Of a stretch of 64,000 nucleotides of DNA, positions 39,942-48,326 are shown piece after piece. Positions within the stretch are counted from its first letter, which is position 1. Each line of letters starts with the position of its first letter. Both the position numbers and the translations under genes were made by a program. The DNA is from Paraburkholderia sp. ZP32-5 (GTDB lineage Bacteria > Pseudomonadota > Gammaproteobacteria > Burkholderiales > Burkholderiaceae), in the NCBI RefSeq assembly GCF_021390495.1, contig NZ_JAJEJP010000001.1:1984001-2048000 (forward strand). Direction: 5' to 3'. Under the pieces are notes generated by a model. That model ran no database searches, was not told the DNA's origin, and saw nothing but the letters and a program-made list of their open reading frames with translations.

Positions 39942-40098
39942 TCGCGCTACACCGAGCCACCGGTATCACGCCCAGCCATCCGTAATGGGTGGATGGGTGC
40001 CGAAGTCATCGTCCCCCGGCCGGCGGGACGAACACCTAAGATGTCAGTAGTCCCGCAGGCGCGCCGCCGCTCTTCGAGCCCGGAGGAAGATGCCCGTT

Positions 40099-41328
40099 AT
40101 GCCTACTTTCGACGACTTCAGCCAGGTGGCCGCCGCGCCGCTGCACTCGTGGTTCGGCGCGCTGACCGTGACGATCCTGATGACGGTGGTGGCCATCGGC
40201 ATTCACCGCTTCGGCTCGCGCGTGGTCCGACGCCTCGCCGAACCTCACGCGCTCACCAGCCTGGTCGTGCGCTACATCGACAAGCCGTCGCTGTTCGCCC
40301 TCGTGATCCTCGTGTTCGCGTGGATCTGGTCCGAGGCGCCCGATACCCTCAATTTCATCGAACCGCTGCGTGATTTCACCGGCATTCTGCTGATCGCCGC
40401 GCTCACGTGGCTGTCGGTGCGCTCGGCCGCGGCGATCGGCGAAGCGATCATTCGCGCCCATCCGCTCGACACCGCCGATAACCTGCATGCGCGCCGCATT
40501 CATACCCAGGCCCGGGTGCTCGCGCGCTCGGTGATGATCGTAATCGTGATCATCGGCGTGGGCGGCGCGCTGATGACGCTGCCGAACGTCCGGCAATTCG
40601 GCGCGAGTCTGCTCGCGTCCGCCGGTGTGGCCGGTCTGATCGCCGGTATCGCGGCGCGGCCGGTGCTCGGCAATCTGATCGCCGGCTTGCAGATCGCGCT
40701 GTCGCAACCGATCCGCCTCGACGACGTCGTCGTAATCCAGAACGAATGGGGGCGCATCGAGGAAATTACCGGTACGTACGTGTCGGTGCGGCTATGGGAT
40801 CAGCGCCGGCTGATCGTGCCGCTGCAATGGTTTATCGAAAATCCGTTCACTAACTGGACGCGCAGCAGCTCGCAGATCATCGGCACGGTGTTTCTGTTCG
40901 TCGATTACCGGACGCCGCTCGCGCCGTTGCGCGAGGAACTGGCGCGCATCGTCGAAGGGGCGCCCGAGTGGGATCGGCGCGTGCAGGTGCTGCAGGTTTT
41001 CGACTGCACGGAGCGCGCGATGCAGTTGCGCGCGCTCGTCAGCGCGTCCGATTCGGGCCTCGCATGGGACCTGCGCTGCCGCGTCCGCGAAGGGCTGCTC
41101 GATTTCATTCAACGGCACTATCCCGAATGCCTGCCGCGTGCGCGCGCCGAGGTGTCGGCGGAACTCGAAACCGGCGAGCGCGAAACGGTCGACTGGCAGC
41201 CGCGCGGCGCGCATGCGCCGGCCGGCAGCACGGCCGCGCATACCGAGGCCGATCCGGTGGCGAGCCGCATCGGCCGGCCGGGGGCGGGCACGACTGGCGC
41301 CGCGCGCAAGGCTCGGGAGCAGGCGTAG
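40099..41328 (+). CDS. MscS-family mechanosensitive channel
   Basis: 409-residue small-conductance mechanosensitive channel. Hydrophobic helices lie at about 15-35 (WFGALTVTILMTVVAIGI), 60-80 (LFALVILVFAWIWS), 95-115 and 135-155. The pore helix follows, with LLASAGVAGLIAGIAARPVLGNLIAGLQIALSQPIRLDDVVVI (about 170-215), then the beta-rich domain GRIEEITGTYVSVRLWDQRRLIVPLQWFIENPFTNWTR. The C-terminal tail is Ala/Gly/Glu-rich and not conserved. ATG 40090 and 40099 are both possible; GGAGGA at 40082-40087 fits the second better. It releases solutes on hypo-osmotic shock, a theme shared with otsA next door. Confidence 0.93.
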   Translation: MPTFDDFSQVAAAPLHSWFGALTVTILMTVVAIGIHRFGSRVVRRLAEPHALTSLVVRYIDKPSLFALVILVFAWIWSEAPDTLNFIEPLRDFTGILLIAALTWLSVRSAAAIGEAIIRAHPLDTADNLHARRIHTQARVLARSVMIVIVIIGVGGALMTLPNVRQFGASLLASAGVAGLIAGIAARPVLGNLIAGLQIALSQPIRLDDVVVIQNEWGRIEEITGTYVSVRLWDQRRLIVPLQWFIENPFTNWTRSSSQIIGTVFLFVDYRTPLAPLREELARIVEGAPEWDRRVQVLQVFDCTERAMQLRALVSASDSGLAWDLRCRVREGLLDFIQRHYPECLPRARAEVSAELETGERETVDWQPRGAHAPAGSTAAHTEADPVASRIGRPGAGTTGAARKAREQA

Positions 41329-41717
41329 CCGGTTGAGTAACTGGTCGGAGTAATCGATGCGCTGCTTTCCAGGCACATGGTTTGCTGTCACCGGGTGCGC
41401 GGCCGCGCCCGATGAACCGCCGCGCCGCGCCGTGCTGGACGCTTGCGTGGTCCCGGTCGTTCGTATTGGCTTTCGCTTTTGCCTCGGCTTTTGCGTTCGC
41501 TGGATGCGCCCAATGAGCGCATCCGTTCATCGACTCACTACACACTCACGAAGCAGGCGCCGCGTAGGCGGGCTGGAAGCGGGCTTCGGACCGTGGCGCC
41601 GCGTGCCGCTAAAGCGCGCCCGCGTGGTGCCGTGTCCTTCATGCACCGCTGCTGCGTCCCGAAGCGACACTCGACGAGCCCCCACGCGCGCCTCAAAAAC
41701 GAAGGAGGACATCCAAT
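41329..41717. other. 389-base gap upstream of otsA
   Basis: Open frames here are Arg/Pro-rich and do not look like genes. I saw no promoter, terminator or repeat that I can defend. The strong ribosome-binding site of otsA (GAAGGAGGA, about 41700-41708) ends the gap. Confidence 0.4.
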
Positions 41718-43130
41718 ATGGCCCGACTGATCGTCGTGTCAAACCGCGTGGCGACGCCGACAGAGACCAAGGGATCGGCCGGCGGCCTCGCGGTCGGCGT
41801 ATTCGGCGCACTGAAGGACGCGGGCGGGGTCTGGTTCGGCTGGAGCGGCGACGTGGTCAGCGAGAGCATCGCCAATGCGGGGCCGACGCTCGAACAGGAC
41901 GGCGCGGTCACGTTCGCGACGGTCGGCCTGACGCGCAAGGATTACGACCAGTACTACCGCGGTTTTTCGAACGCGACGCTATGGCCGGTGTTTCACTACC
42001 GCAACGACCTCGCGCGTTACGAACGCGAGGAATACGCGGGCTACCGGCGCGTCAACGCGTGGCTCGCGCATAAGCTCGTCAAACTGCTCGAACCCGACGA
42101 CGTCATCTGGATTCACGACTATCACCTGATTCCGTTCGCCGAAGCGCTGCGCAACGAGGGCGTGACCAACCGGATCGGCTTTTTCCTGCATATTCCGTTT
42201 CCCGCGCCGCAGATCCTGCTGAACATTCCGCCGCACGAAGAACTCGTGAAGTCGCTGTCGTGCTACGACCTGCTCGGCTTCCAGACCGCCACCGACCGCG
42301 AGGCGTTCCAGGACTACGTGACGCGCCACGCGCGCGGCAGCGTCAGCGCGGACGGCGTCGTCGAAGCGTTCGGGCGCAAGCTGCGCACCGGCGTCTACCG
42401 GATCGGCGTGTTCCCCGATGAAATCGCCGAGCAGGCGAAGCGCTACGAAAGCCGCCAGCACGTGCTCGATCTGAAGCAGAGCCTGGAGGGCCGAAAGCTG
42501 ATCATGAGCGTCGACCGGCTCGATTATTCGAAGGGGCTGGTCGAACGCTTCCGCTCGTTCGAGCTGCTGCTCGAGCGCTCGCCCGAATGGCGCGGCAACG
42601 TCACGCTCGTGCAGATCGCGCCGCCGACGCGCTCGGATGTCGCGACCTATCAGAAGATCCGCCAGGACCTCGAATATGAAGCGGGGCGCATCAATGGCCG
42701 TTATTCGGGGCTCGACTACACGCCGATCCGCTATCTGAACCAGCAGTACGACCGCTGGAAGCTGATGTCGCTGTTCCGCGAATCGCAGATCGGTTTCGTC
42801 ACGCCGCTGCACGACGGCATGAATCTGGTCGCGAAGGAATACGTCGCCGCGCAGAATCCGGACGATCCGGGCGTGCTGGTGCTGTCGATTTTCGCTGGCG
42901 CGGCCGCCGAGTTGTCCGGCGCGCTGCTCGTCAATCCGCACGATGCGATCGGCATGTGCGAAGCGTTGCAGCGCGCGTTGCAGATGCCGCTCGACGCGCG
43001 CCAGCGGCGTTACGAAATCAATATGGCCGCGCTGCGCGAGAACGATCTCGGCGTATGGCGCGACACCTTTCTCAAAGACTTGCGCAGCATGCCGGTGCGA
43101 AAGCCGGGCAAGGACAACGGGCATCGATGA
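41718..43130 (+). CDS. otsA: Trehalose-6-phosphate synthase
   Basis: 470-residue GT20 enzyme joining UDP-glucose and glucose-6-phosphate to trehalose-6-phosphate, the first step of osmoprotectant synthesis. Conserved parts: RLIVVSNRVATPTE, GGLAVGVFGALKDAGGVWFGWSG (UDP-glucose loop), VIWIHDYHLIPFAEALRNEG, GFFLHIPFPAP, LIMSVDRLDYSKGLVERF (Arg and Lys binding phosphate), and LHDGMNLVAKEYVAAQ. No otsB phosphatase gene lies on either side, so that function is elsewhere. Substrate glucose-6-phosphate connects it to pgi. Start 41718 has an excellent GAAGGAGGA site. Confidence 0.97.
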   Translation: MARLIVVSNRVATPTETKGSAGGLAVGVFGALKDAGGVWFGWSGDVVSESIANAGPTLEQDGAVTFATVGLTRKDYDQYYRGFSNATLWPVFHYRNDLARYEREEYAGYRRVNAWLAHKLVKLLEPDDVIWIHDYHLIPFAEALRNEGVTNRIGFFLHIPFPAPQILLNIPPHEELVKSLSCYDLLGFQTATDREAFQDYVTRHARGSVSADGVVEAFGRKLRTGVYRIGVFPDEIAEQAKRYESRQHVLDLKQSLEGRKLIMSVDRLDYSKGLVERFRSFELLLERSPEWRGNVTLVQIAPPTRSDVATYQKIRQDLEYEAGRINGRYSGLDYTPIRYLNQQYDRWKLMSLFRESQIGFVTPLHDGMNLVAKEYVAAQNPDDPGVLVLSIFAGAAAELSGALLVNPHDAIGMCEALQRALQMPLDARQRRYEINMAALRENDLGVWRDTFLKDLRSMPVRKPGKDNGHR

Positions 43131-43488
43131 GAGCGTAGCCGGTGGGGGCGTGTCGTTGCGTGCGGCGCCGAGGTGGTGGTTGTGCCGCGTGCCGCGCGTG
43201 CAAGCCAGACTCGCACGCGGCTCGCTCTGCACCTCGCTGCCGCCAGCGCTTGCTGGCACTCCCGCCTGCGCCCTCCGTCACCGGATGTAAGCCGTTTGTA
43301 ACAGCGCAGAGCAAATGCAAGACCAGCGGATTTACGTGCGATGCCAGTGAATAATGAGCCATGCGAAACCGAGCGCGCGCATTGATCGCTTGTAACGGCG
43401 CTGTCATACTCGGCGTCGCTCACGCGCATTGCGACTGCGGCCAACGCAGCGCGCGCCCGCGAAGCCGTCAGATCCCGGAGACAGAAAC
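43131..43488. other. 358-base gap between otsA and the GT4 gene
   Basis: No gene supported. The last third carries a likely promoter (TTGATC 43382-43387, 17 bp, CATACT 43405-43410). The first part is GC-rich coding-like sequence without conserved features. Confidence 0.5.
43382..43410 (+). promoter_or_regulatory. Promoter for the GT4 glycosyltransferase gene
   Basis: TTGATC (43382-43387), 17-bp spacer, CATACT (43405-43410), 78 bases upstream of the gene start. Four of six consensus matches in each box. Confidence 0.5.
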
Positions 43489-44559
43489 ATGAAGATTGCG
43501 CAGATCGCCCCGCTGACCGAATCCGTGCCGCCGAAGCTGTATGGCGGCACCGAGCGCGTCGTGTCGTACATCACCGAGGCACTGGTCGAGCAGGGCCATG
43601 ACGTGACGCTGTTCGCGAGCGGCGACTCCGTCACGAGCGCGAAACTCGAAGCGGTCTGGCCGCGCGCGCTGCGGCTCGATCCCGGCATCCGCGACCGCAT
43701 CGCGCCGCATATGCTGTTGATGGAACTGGTGCGCCGCCAGGCGGAAGACTTCGACGTACTGCATTTTCACCTCGACTACTACTCGTTCTCGGTGTTCAAG
43801 CGCCAGGAGACGCCGTTTGTCACGACGATGCACGGCCGTCTCGACCTGCCCGAGCAGCAGCCGGTGTTCGATACGTTCAACACCGCGCCGGTGATTTCGA
43901 TTTCGAATGCGCAGCGCCATCCGCTGCCGCAGGCGCGTTGGCTGACCACCGTCTATCACGGCCTGCCGGAGCAGCTCTATACGCCGCAGCCGGTCGAGCA
44001 GAAGTACCTCGCGTTTCTCGGCCGGATCTCGCCGGAAAAGCGCGTCGATACCGCGATCCGGATTGCCGGGCGCTGCGGGATGCCGATTCGCATCGCCGCC
44101 AAGGTCGACGCCGCCGACCGCGAATACTTCGAGCGCGAGATCCGGCCGTTGCTCGATCTGCCCTATGTCGAATACATCGGCGAGATTGCCGATGATCAGA
44201 AGGCCGAGTTTCTGTCGGGCGCGCATGCTCTGCTGTTTCCGATCGACTGGCCGGAGCCGTTCGGCCTCGTGATGATCGAGGCCATGGCGTGCGGCACGCC
44301 GGTGATCGCGTTCAACCGCGGCTCGGTGCCGGAAGTGCTGGAAGAGGGCCTGACGGGCTTTATCGTCGAGGACGAAATCGGCGCGGTCGCGGCGGTGAAC
44401 CGGCTGCATAAGATGTCGCGCGCGGGCGTGCGGCAGCGTTTCGAAGAACGCTTCACGTCGCATCGGATGGCGCGGCAGTACGTGGAGGCGTATCAGTCGG
44501 TGATTCGCGCGCAGAAGCGTTCGCGCTTCAAGGTGGTGGATTCGTCGTCGGGGGGCTAA
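43489..44559 (+). CDS. GT4-family glycosyltransferase
   Basis: 356-residue GT-B glycosyltransferase. The N-terminal acceptor motif is PPKLYGGTERVVSYITEALVEQGHDVTLFASGDS (residues 13-46). The C-terminal donor domain has YLAFLGRISPEKRVDTAIRIAGRCG and the E-x7-E-like block PEPFGLVMIEAMACGTPVIAFNRGSVPEVLEEG. Proteins with this N-terminus (KIAQIAPLTESVPPKLYGGTERV) are widespread GT4 enzymes often annotated as glycosyl transferases of unknown product; a role in an oligosaccharide or glycoconjugate induced with trehalose is possible but unproven. CCGGAGACA precedes the start at 43489. A terminator follows. Confidence 0.9.
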   Translation: MKIAQIAPLTESVPPKLYGGTERVVSYITEALVEQGHDVTLFASGDSVTSAKLEAVWPRALRLDPGIRDRIAPHMLLMELVRRQAEDFDVLHFHLDYYSFSVFKRQETPFVTTMHGRLDLPEQQPVFDTFNTAPVISISNAQRHPLPQARWLTTVYHGLPEQLYTPQPVEQKYLAFLGRISPEKRVDTAIRIAGRCGMPIRIAAKVDAADREYFEREIRPLLDLPYVEYIGEIADDQKAEFLSGAHALLFPIDWPEPFGLVMIEAMACGTPVIAFNRGSVPEVLEEGLTGFIVEDEIGAVAAVNRLHKMSRAGVRQRFEERFTSHRMARQYVEAYQSVIRAQKRSRFKVVDSSSGG

Positions 44560-44598
44560 CGGGGGGTGCTCGGCTGGCGAAACGAGTGGTGAACAGAG

Positions 44599-44623
44599 CG
44601 GCGGTGTGCGATGCGCATCGCCG
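44599..44623 (+). terminator. Rho-independent terminator after the GT4 gene
   Basis: 8-bp stem CGGCGGTG/CGCATCGCCG region (44599-44606 with 44616-44623, one G-T pair), 9-base loop, then seven T (44624-44630). Confidence 0.85.
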
Positions 44624-44694
44624 TTTTTTTATGGGGAGCGCCTCGGTGGTGTGCCGCCGTTAACGAACGGAACGCGGCGGCTATGCCAATAAAA

Positions 44695-44733
44695 AAGCCG
44701 CGCGAACGGCCACATCGGGCTTTCGCGCGGCTT
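44695..44733 (-). terminator. Terminator for the SYLF gene (minus strand)
   Basis: Perfect 12-bp arms AAGCCGCGCGAA/TTCGCGCGGCTT (44695-44706 with 44722-44733). Read on the minus strand it ends in a T run (complement of A 44691-44696). It lies about 195 bases beyond the SYLF stop. The rest of the 368-base gap 44560-44927 shows no gene. Confidence 0.8.
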
Positions 44734-44927
44734 GGGCCGCGATGTGATTCAGCAGGTTACTCGGGGCGGTGCCCGCGGCGGCTATCTGCGCTTGCACGAA
44801 CCGGCCACGGAACCGCGCCAACGGACCTCCACGGCGGATTGCGTTGTCCCCGCGAAGTCCCCGACCATCCGTCACCGCATGCTGAACGCACTCACCGCTG
44901 CATCGAGCCATCCAGCATGCGCGGCGC

Positions 44928-45515
44928 TCAGATCTTCAGCCGCGAGACCTTCGTGCCTTGCAGCGACACGTCGCCCATCAGGCCGGCGTTGGTCAGCACG
45001 AATACCTGCACCGGCGCGGTGGCCGTGGTCGTGTCGACCGCGCCGTTCGCGCCGACCTTCACGAGCGCGACGGACGCATCGACCCCGGCCGACCAGCCGT
45101 CCGCGTTGCGGAATTTGTCGAGCGAGTCCTGCGTCATGAACAGGAAGATGATTGCCTTCGACTGCGCGCCAGCCTGGAAGCCGAACGAGCCGGACACCGT
45201 GCTGTAGTAGCCGACGGTCGCGCCACCCACGCGCAACGCGCCTTCGCCATACTGGCCGCCGACGATGAAGCCGGCCTGCAGTACCGACGGGAACACGAGT
45301 ACGCCGCGTGCCTTCGATACCAGTTCACGCGAGCCGGGCACGGTCGTGAACAGCTTCGACATCGTGCCGTCTACGCTCGCGTCGATCGCGTGCCGTTTGG
45401 ATTGGTCGGTAGCGGGGGTGTTAGTGCTGCTTCCCGTCGTCGTGCAGCCGGCGAGTGCAAGGCCTCCGAAAGCAAACGCGGCGGTGGTCTTCAACATGAA
45501 GTGTCGTCTTTGCAT
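44928..45515 (-). CDS. SYLF-domain (YSC84-like) lipoprotein
   Basis: 195-residue predicted lipoprotein. Its N-terminus MQRRHFMLKTTAAFAFGGLALAGC pairs a twin-arginine-like RR with the lipobox LAGC (Cys 24), so export by Tat or Sec is possible. The SYLF lipid-binding domain follows: SKLFTTVPGSRELVSKARGVLVFPSVLQAGFIVGGQYGEGALRVGG, then GFQAGAQSKAIIFLFMTQDSLDKFRN, and VSLQGTKVSRLKI. Eukaryotic SYLF proteins bind phosphoinositides; bacterial ones are envelope proteins of unclear role, often stress-induced. GGAGA lies 7 bases upstream of the start. Confidence 0.9.
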   Translation of the reverse strand: MQRRHFMLKTTAAFAFGGLALAGCTTTGSSTNTPATDQSKRHAIDASVDGTMSKLFTTVPGSRELVSKARGVLVFPSVLQAGFIVGGQYGEGALRVGGATVGYYSTVSGSFGFQAGAQSKAIIFLFMTQDSLDKFRNADGWSAGVDASVALVKVGANGAVDTTTATAPVQVFVLTNAGLMGDVSLQGTKVSRLKI

Positions 45516-46012
45516 CGTTTTTCTCCACTATGGATCCGGGGCGCAACCGTGTGGTTCCGCCTGGTTGCCTTTGAGTTATAACACAGGCGCGCATAAAAGG
45601 CGTATCGCGTCACCCACGCGAAAACCCTTGTCGGACGGGGCTTTGAGGCTGATCGTAAGGTGCGTGTGTGTAATTTTGACCGGCACCCGCAAGGGTTTTC
45701 AAGCATGCCGCGCGCGGTGCTCCGATGGATCGATGGCGAGATGTCCCCGATGCGCGGCGATTTTAGGGACGCTTCGAGCCGGCCGCGCGTCGTGCCCGTT
45801 TTTACCGATGTTTCAGGAAGCGCTGAATGCGTGAAATCGAATTGAAAGTGTTGCGCTCGCGCAGCACATCGAACGAAATGGGGAATCGAAGTCCGGATTG
45901 CCGGCGAGCTTGTGTCGAATAGAGGCCAATGCCGGTCCACGGTACGCGCAGTTCGGCGCGCGCGAATCGTGAAGCGGGGCGGCCCGCCTCTCATTCGTTC
46001 GTCATCCGCTCA
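45516..46012. other. 497-base gap upstream of the SYLF gene
   Basis: No credible gene on either strand. A minus-strand TATAAC (complement of 45575-45580), 60 bases upstream of the SYLF start, may be its -10 box; the -35 region is unconvincing. The middle (about 45640-45920) is of lower GC than the flanks and shows no repeat. Confidence 0.4.
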
Positions 46013-46462
46013 TCATCCGTGATTCGCCGGACTCTTGACCGCGGGCGGCCGACGCAGCGCACGCCGCACCATGCCGATGATCACGCCGATCACGAACAGG
46101 ATCGCGGCCGGCACGACCCAGTAGCCGACGAACGCATGCCACAGATAGGAAATCAGCGTCGTACGGCGCACGCTGTATTCGTTGATCGCGTCCTGCTGAC
46201 GCGGCGCGTTCGCGGCCAGCACATCGGCCGGGCAGCCGGCGGCTTTCGCCTCGTCGGGCTTGCCGTGGCAGCGCGCGGGCGCGCCGGCCGCGCGTTGCGC
46301 GTCGGTGAAAGTCCAACTGGTCAGCGCGTGATCGAGATCGACCGCGTTATACGACATTTCCTCGCGGATCTCATTGATCGCGACGATCGCCACGGGCACC
46401 GCCCAAAATATGATGACCAGCAACCACCGCCTTAACCAGCGGTTTTTATGCTTCGATACCAT
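46013..46462 (-). CDS. Two-helix membrane protein of unknown function
   Basis: 149-residue protein, family not recognised. A basic N-terminus (MVSKHKNRWLRRW) leads into transmembrane helix 1 (about residues 13-28, LLVIIFWAVPVAIVAI). A ~75-residue soluble loop with two Cys (ARCHGKPDEAKAAGCPADV) follows, then helix 2 (about 110-132, FVGYWVVPAAILFVIGVIIGMV) and a basic tail RRALRRPP. The charge pattern places both ends in the cytoplasm and the Cys-containing loop in the periplasm, where a disulfide is likely. A strong site (GGAGG) precedes the start, which supports a real gene. Confidence 0.75.
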   Translation of the reverse strand: MVSKHKNRWLRRWLLVIIFWAVPVAIVAINEIREEMSYNAVDLDHALTSWTFTDAQRAAGAPARCHGKPDEAKAAGCPADVLAANAPRQQDAINEYSVRRTTLISYLWHAFVGYWVVPAAILFVIGVIIGMVRRALRRPPAVKSPANHG

Positions 46463-46797
46463 CCTTGCCTCCGATCGATGCTCGACGCACGAACGACTAC
46501 GAACGACAAGATGGCGGCCCGGCTAATGTGTGCCTGGTTCTGTGGCTTGATTCTGTATATAGGGGCGGGCCGTCTCCGCAGCCATCATAGAAGAAAATGG
46601 CCGGTTCTGGCGGGCGACTGTAAGGGAAGGGGGCGGCGGCGACGATTGCGAGTGTCAGCGGTACCGCACGAGTGGCCGGCGGCCGTGATTGGATCGACGG
46701 GATTGCTGCGATCGATATGCCGGTGTAGGTCGGCGTATGTCGGTGTATGCCGGCACCGCGTTCATCGCGCGGCGCCGGTTCACGTGGCGGAGGACGC
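46463..46797. other. 335-base gap with a 10-bp tandem repeat
   Basis: No gene supported. It holds three copies of a 10-bp unit CGGYGTAKGY at 46721-46730, 46731-46740 and 46741-46750, flanked by TGC and CGGCA. A TATATA at 46556-46561 may belong to the promoter of the two-helix membrane protein. Confidence 0.5.
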
Positions 46798-47094
46798 TCA
46801 GTTGGCCGGAGCCGACGACAGGCAGGTCTTCATGAACGCCTTGCGGTCGTCGCCTTTCTTGTCGGCTGCCTGTTTGTTGCACATCTTCATCTTGTCCTGC
46901 TGGCTCATCGGCGCGGCGGCGGCCGGTTTCGCGGACAGGCAGGTTTTCATGAACGCCTTGCGGTCGTCGCCTTTCTTGTCGCCGGCCTGCTTATTACAGT
47001 CGGCCATTTTGGTCTGCTGGCTGTTCTCGGCGAATGCCGGCGATACGAGCACCGCACCCAGCACCAGCGCGGCAATAGCGGATTGCAGTTTCAT
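46798..47094 (-). CDS. PsiF-repeat family protein
   Basis: 98-residue secreted protein with two PsiF repeats. The signal peptide is MKLQSAIAALVLGAVLVSPAFA (cleaved before ENSQQ). Repeat 1 (about 31-56) is MADCNKQAGDKKGDDRKAF plus MKTCLS; repeat 2 (about 70-95) differs at only three positions. Each repeat has a Cys pair that can form a disulfide. psiF is phosphate-starvation induced in E. coli; the molecular role is unknown. The two repeats are almost identical in DNA as well (46817-46864 and 46934-46981), showing a recent duplication or conversion. GGAG precedes the start at 47094; the longer frame upstream lacks a signal peptide. Confidence 0.88.
   Translation of the reverse strand: MKLQSAIAALVLGAVLVSPAFAENSQQTKMADCNKQAGDKKGDDRKAFMKTCLSAKPAAAAPMSQQDKMKMCNKQAADKKGDDRKAFMKTCLSSAPAN
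46817..46981 (-). repeat. 48-bp direct repeat inside the psiF-like gene
   Basis: 46817-46864 and 46934-46981 match at 47 of 48 positions (one C/T difference), offset 117 bp (39 codons). They encode the KKGDDRKAFMKTCLS part of the two PsiF repeats. Confidence 0.9.
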
Positions 47095-47573
47095 GGGACA
47101 CTCCATCGGTGGTGAAAACGTTTTTGGTCGTTCATGCCCGTGGGCGGGTGCCCCTCGGCGCATCCATTATGGCAAATGCCATCTGCGAGAACGAATGGCG
47201 ACGTGTGCCGGTTGACAGCGCGCCGACGCTCGTTTTCCCTGACGTGACGGGCGATACGCGGATGCGACGTATGAACCGGCGGAATGGATCAGCGCTGGAA
47301 CTCGCAAATGGAATGATGAAGTCGCGCTGAAGAAATGCTGAAGGAACGCTAAGTCAACCCGTTATGCCACTCAGATCAATTTAGCCGGTCATTTCCAAAA
47401 GCGCATTCCCATTTTTCGGGTTAATTCGATGAAAAAGAGTAGAGATTTTCTGTATTGCTGCAAGTGCAACTGAATGGAAAATCGTCACGAAATCTGTTGG
47501 TGATTGTTGTATGCCATATCGATTCGATGCGTGCCGGTCACCTGTCATTCTTCATCCTCGCAAGGAGACTTCG
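47095..47573. other. 479-base gap upstream of yciI
   Basis: No gene supported. The stretch from about 47,335 to 47,520 is distinctly AT-rich for this genome and probably contains promoters, but no -35/-10 pair stands out. Confidence 0.4.
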
Positions 47574-47873
47574 ATGCACTACCTGCTGATGTACGACCTG
47601 GTACCCGACTATCTGGAGCGGCGCGGCGAGTATCGCGACGCGCATCTGAAACTCGCGTGGGCCGCCGCCGAACGGGGCGAACTGCTGCTGGCCGGCGCAT
47701 TGACCGAGCCTACCGATGGCGCGGTGTTGCTCTTTAACGGCGCTTCGCCCGCTGTCGCCGAAGCTTTTGCGAAAGCAGATCCCTATGTGCTTGCGGGGCT
47801 CGTTACGCGTTGGCGGGTGCGTGAGTGGACGACCGTTGTCGGCGAGCACGCGTCGAAACCGGTGCGCGTATAA
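47574..47873 (+). CDS. YciI-family protein
   Basis: 99-residue YciI-like ferredoxin-fold protein (MHYLLMYDLVPDYLERRGEYRDAHLKLAWAA, then GELLLAGALTEPTDGAVLLFNG and a KADPYVLAGLVTRWRVREW end). The conserved His of the DAHL segment and Asp of ADPYV form the putative active-site pair of the family, whose members include a dehalogenase and otherwise uncharacterised enzymes. AAGGAGA upstream fixes the start at 47574; an in-frame ATG at 47511 is poorly placed. It stands alone between two long non-coding gaps. Confidence 0.9.
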   Translation: MHYLLMYDLVPDYLERRGEYRDAHLKLAWAAAERGELLLAGALTEPTDGAVLLFNGASPAVAEAFAKADPYVLAGLVTRWRVREWTTVVGEHASKPVRV

Positions 47874-48104
47874 CGGAACGGCATACGCGTTGACGCGGCC
47901 TCAACGCCTATTTTTACGCGGCTTTATTGCGAAGTAACTCCGTCAAAGCAACGCATGCGCGGCCGCAGCATGCGCGTTGCCGAACCACACGATCCACGCG
48001 ACGCAAACGCATCGACACTGCGATGCAAACGCGCCGTCGCGCATTCAATGCGTTTTGCCACCGCTCGCCTTCCCATTGCAAAAAATCCATAAAAAATGCA
48101 GTCT

Positions 48105-48142
48105 GAATTGGATTTACGCTTTGTAAATGCAATTCGTATAAA
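48105..48142 (+). promoter_or_regulatory. Dyad operator overlapping a promoter
   Basis: 13-bp arms GAATTGGATTTAC and GTAAATGCAATTC (48105-48117 and 48123-48135) pair at 12 of 13 positions around a 5-base centre. TATAAA follows at 48137-48142, with TTTACG 18 bp upstream inside the dyad, so a protein bound to the dyad would cover the -35 and spacer. Confidence 0.5.
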
Positions 48143-48300
48143 TCACGGGAAATTGTGCTCTGCGTCAGGTCATTCGATCCACGGAAAGATGGCACTTCTA
48201 TTACGGCAATCGGCGAATCGACGCAGCGAAAAGGACAAGATTGTTTCTATCCGTAACACTTGTCTCAAACGTATTCACATTTGGTCTTGAATGGTATGCT

Positions 48301-48326
48301 TCGTGCACAAATTCTCCCATGCACGA
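48301..48326 (+). promoter_or_regulatory. Inverted repeat TCGTGCA-12-TGCACGA
   Basis: Perfect 7-bp arms at 48301-48307 and 48320-48326 with a 12-base centre, 184 bases upstream of the fusion gene. TATGCT at 48295-48300 could be a -10 box just before it. Confidence 0.4.

Noticed and set aside
45491..45994. 167-codon minus-strand frame upstream of the SYLF gene
   Set aside because: Arg/Thr/Ser-rich with no domain, and overlaps the SYLF start and promoter.
48096..48290. 64-codon frame across the dyad region
   Set aside because: No ribosome-binding site or family-like sequence; it crosses the promoter-dyad structure.
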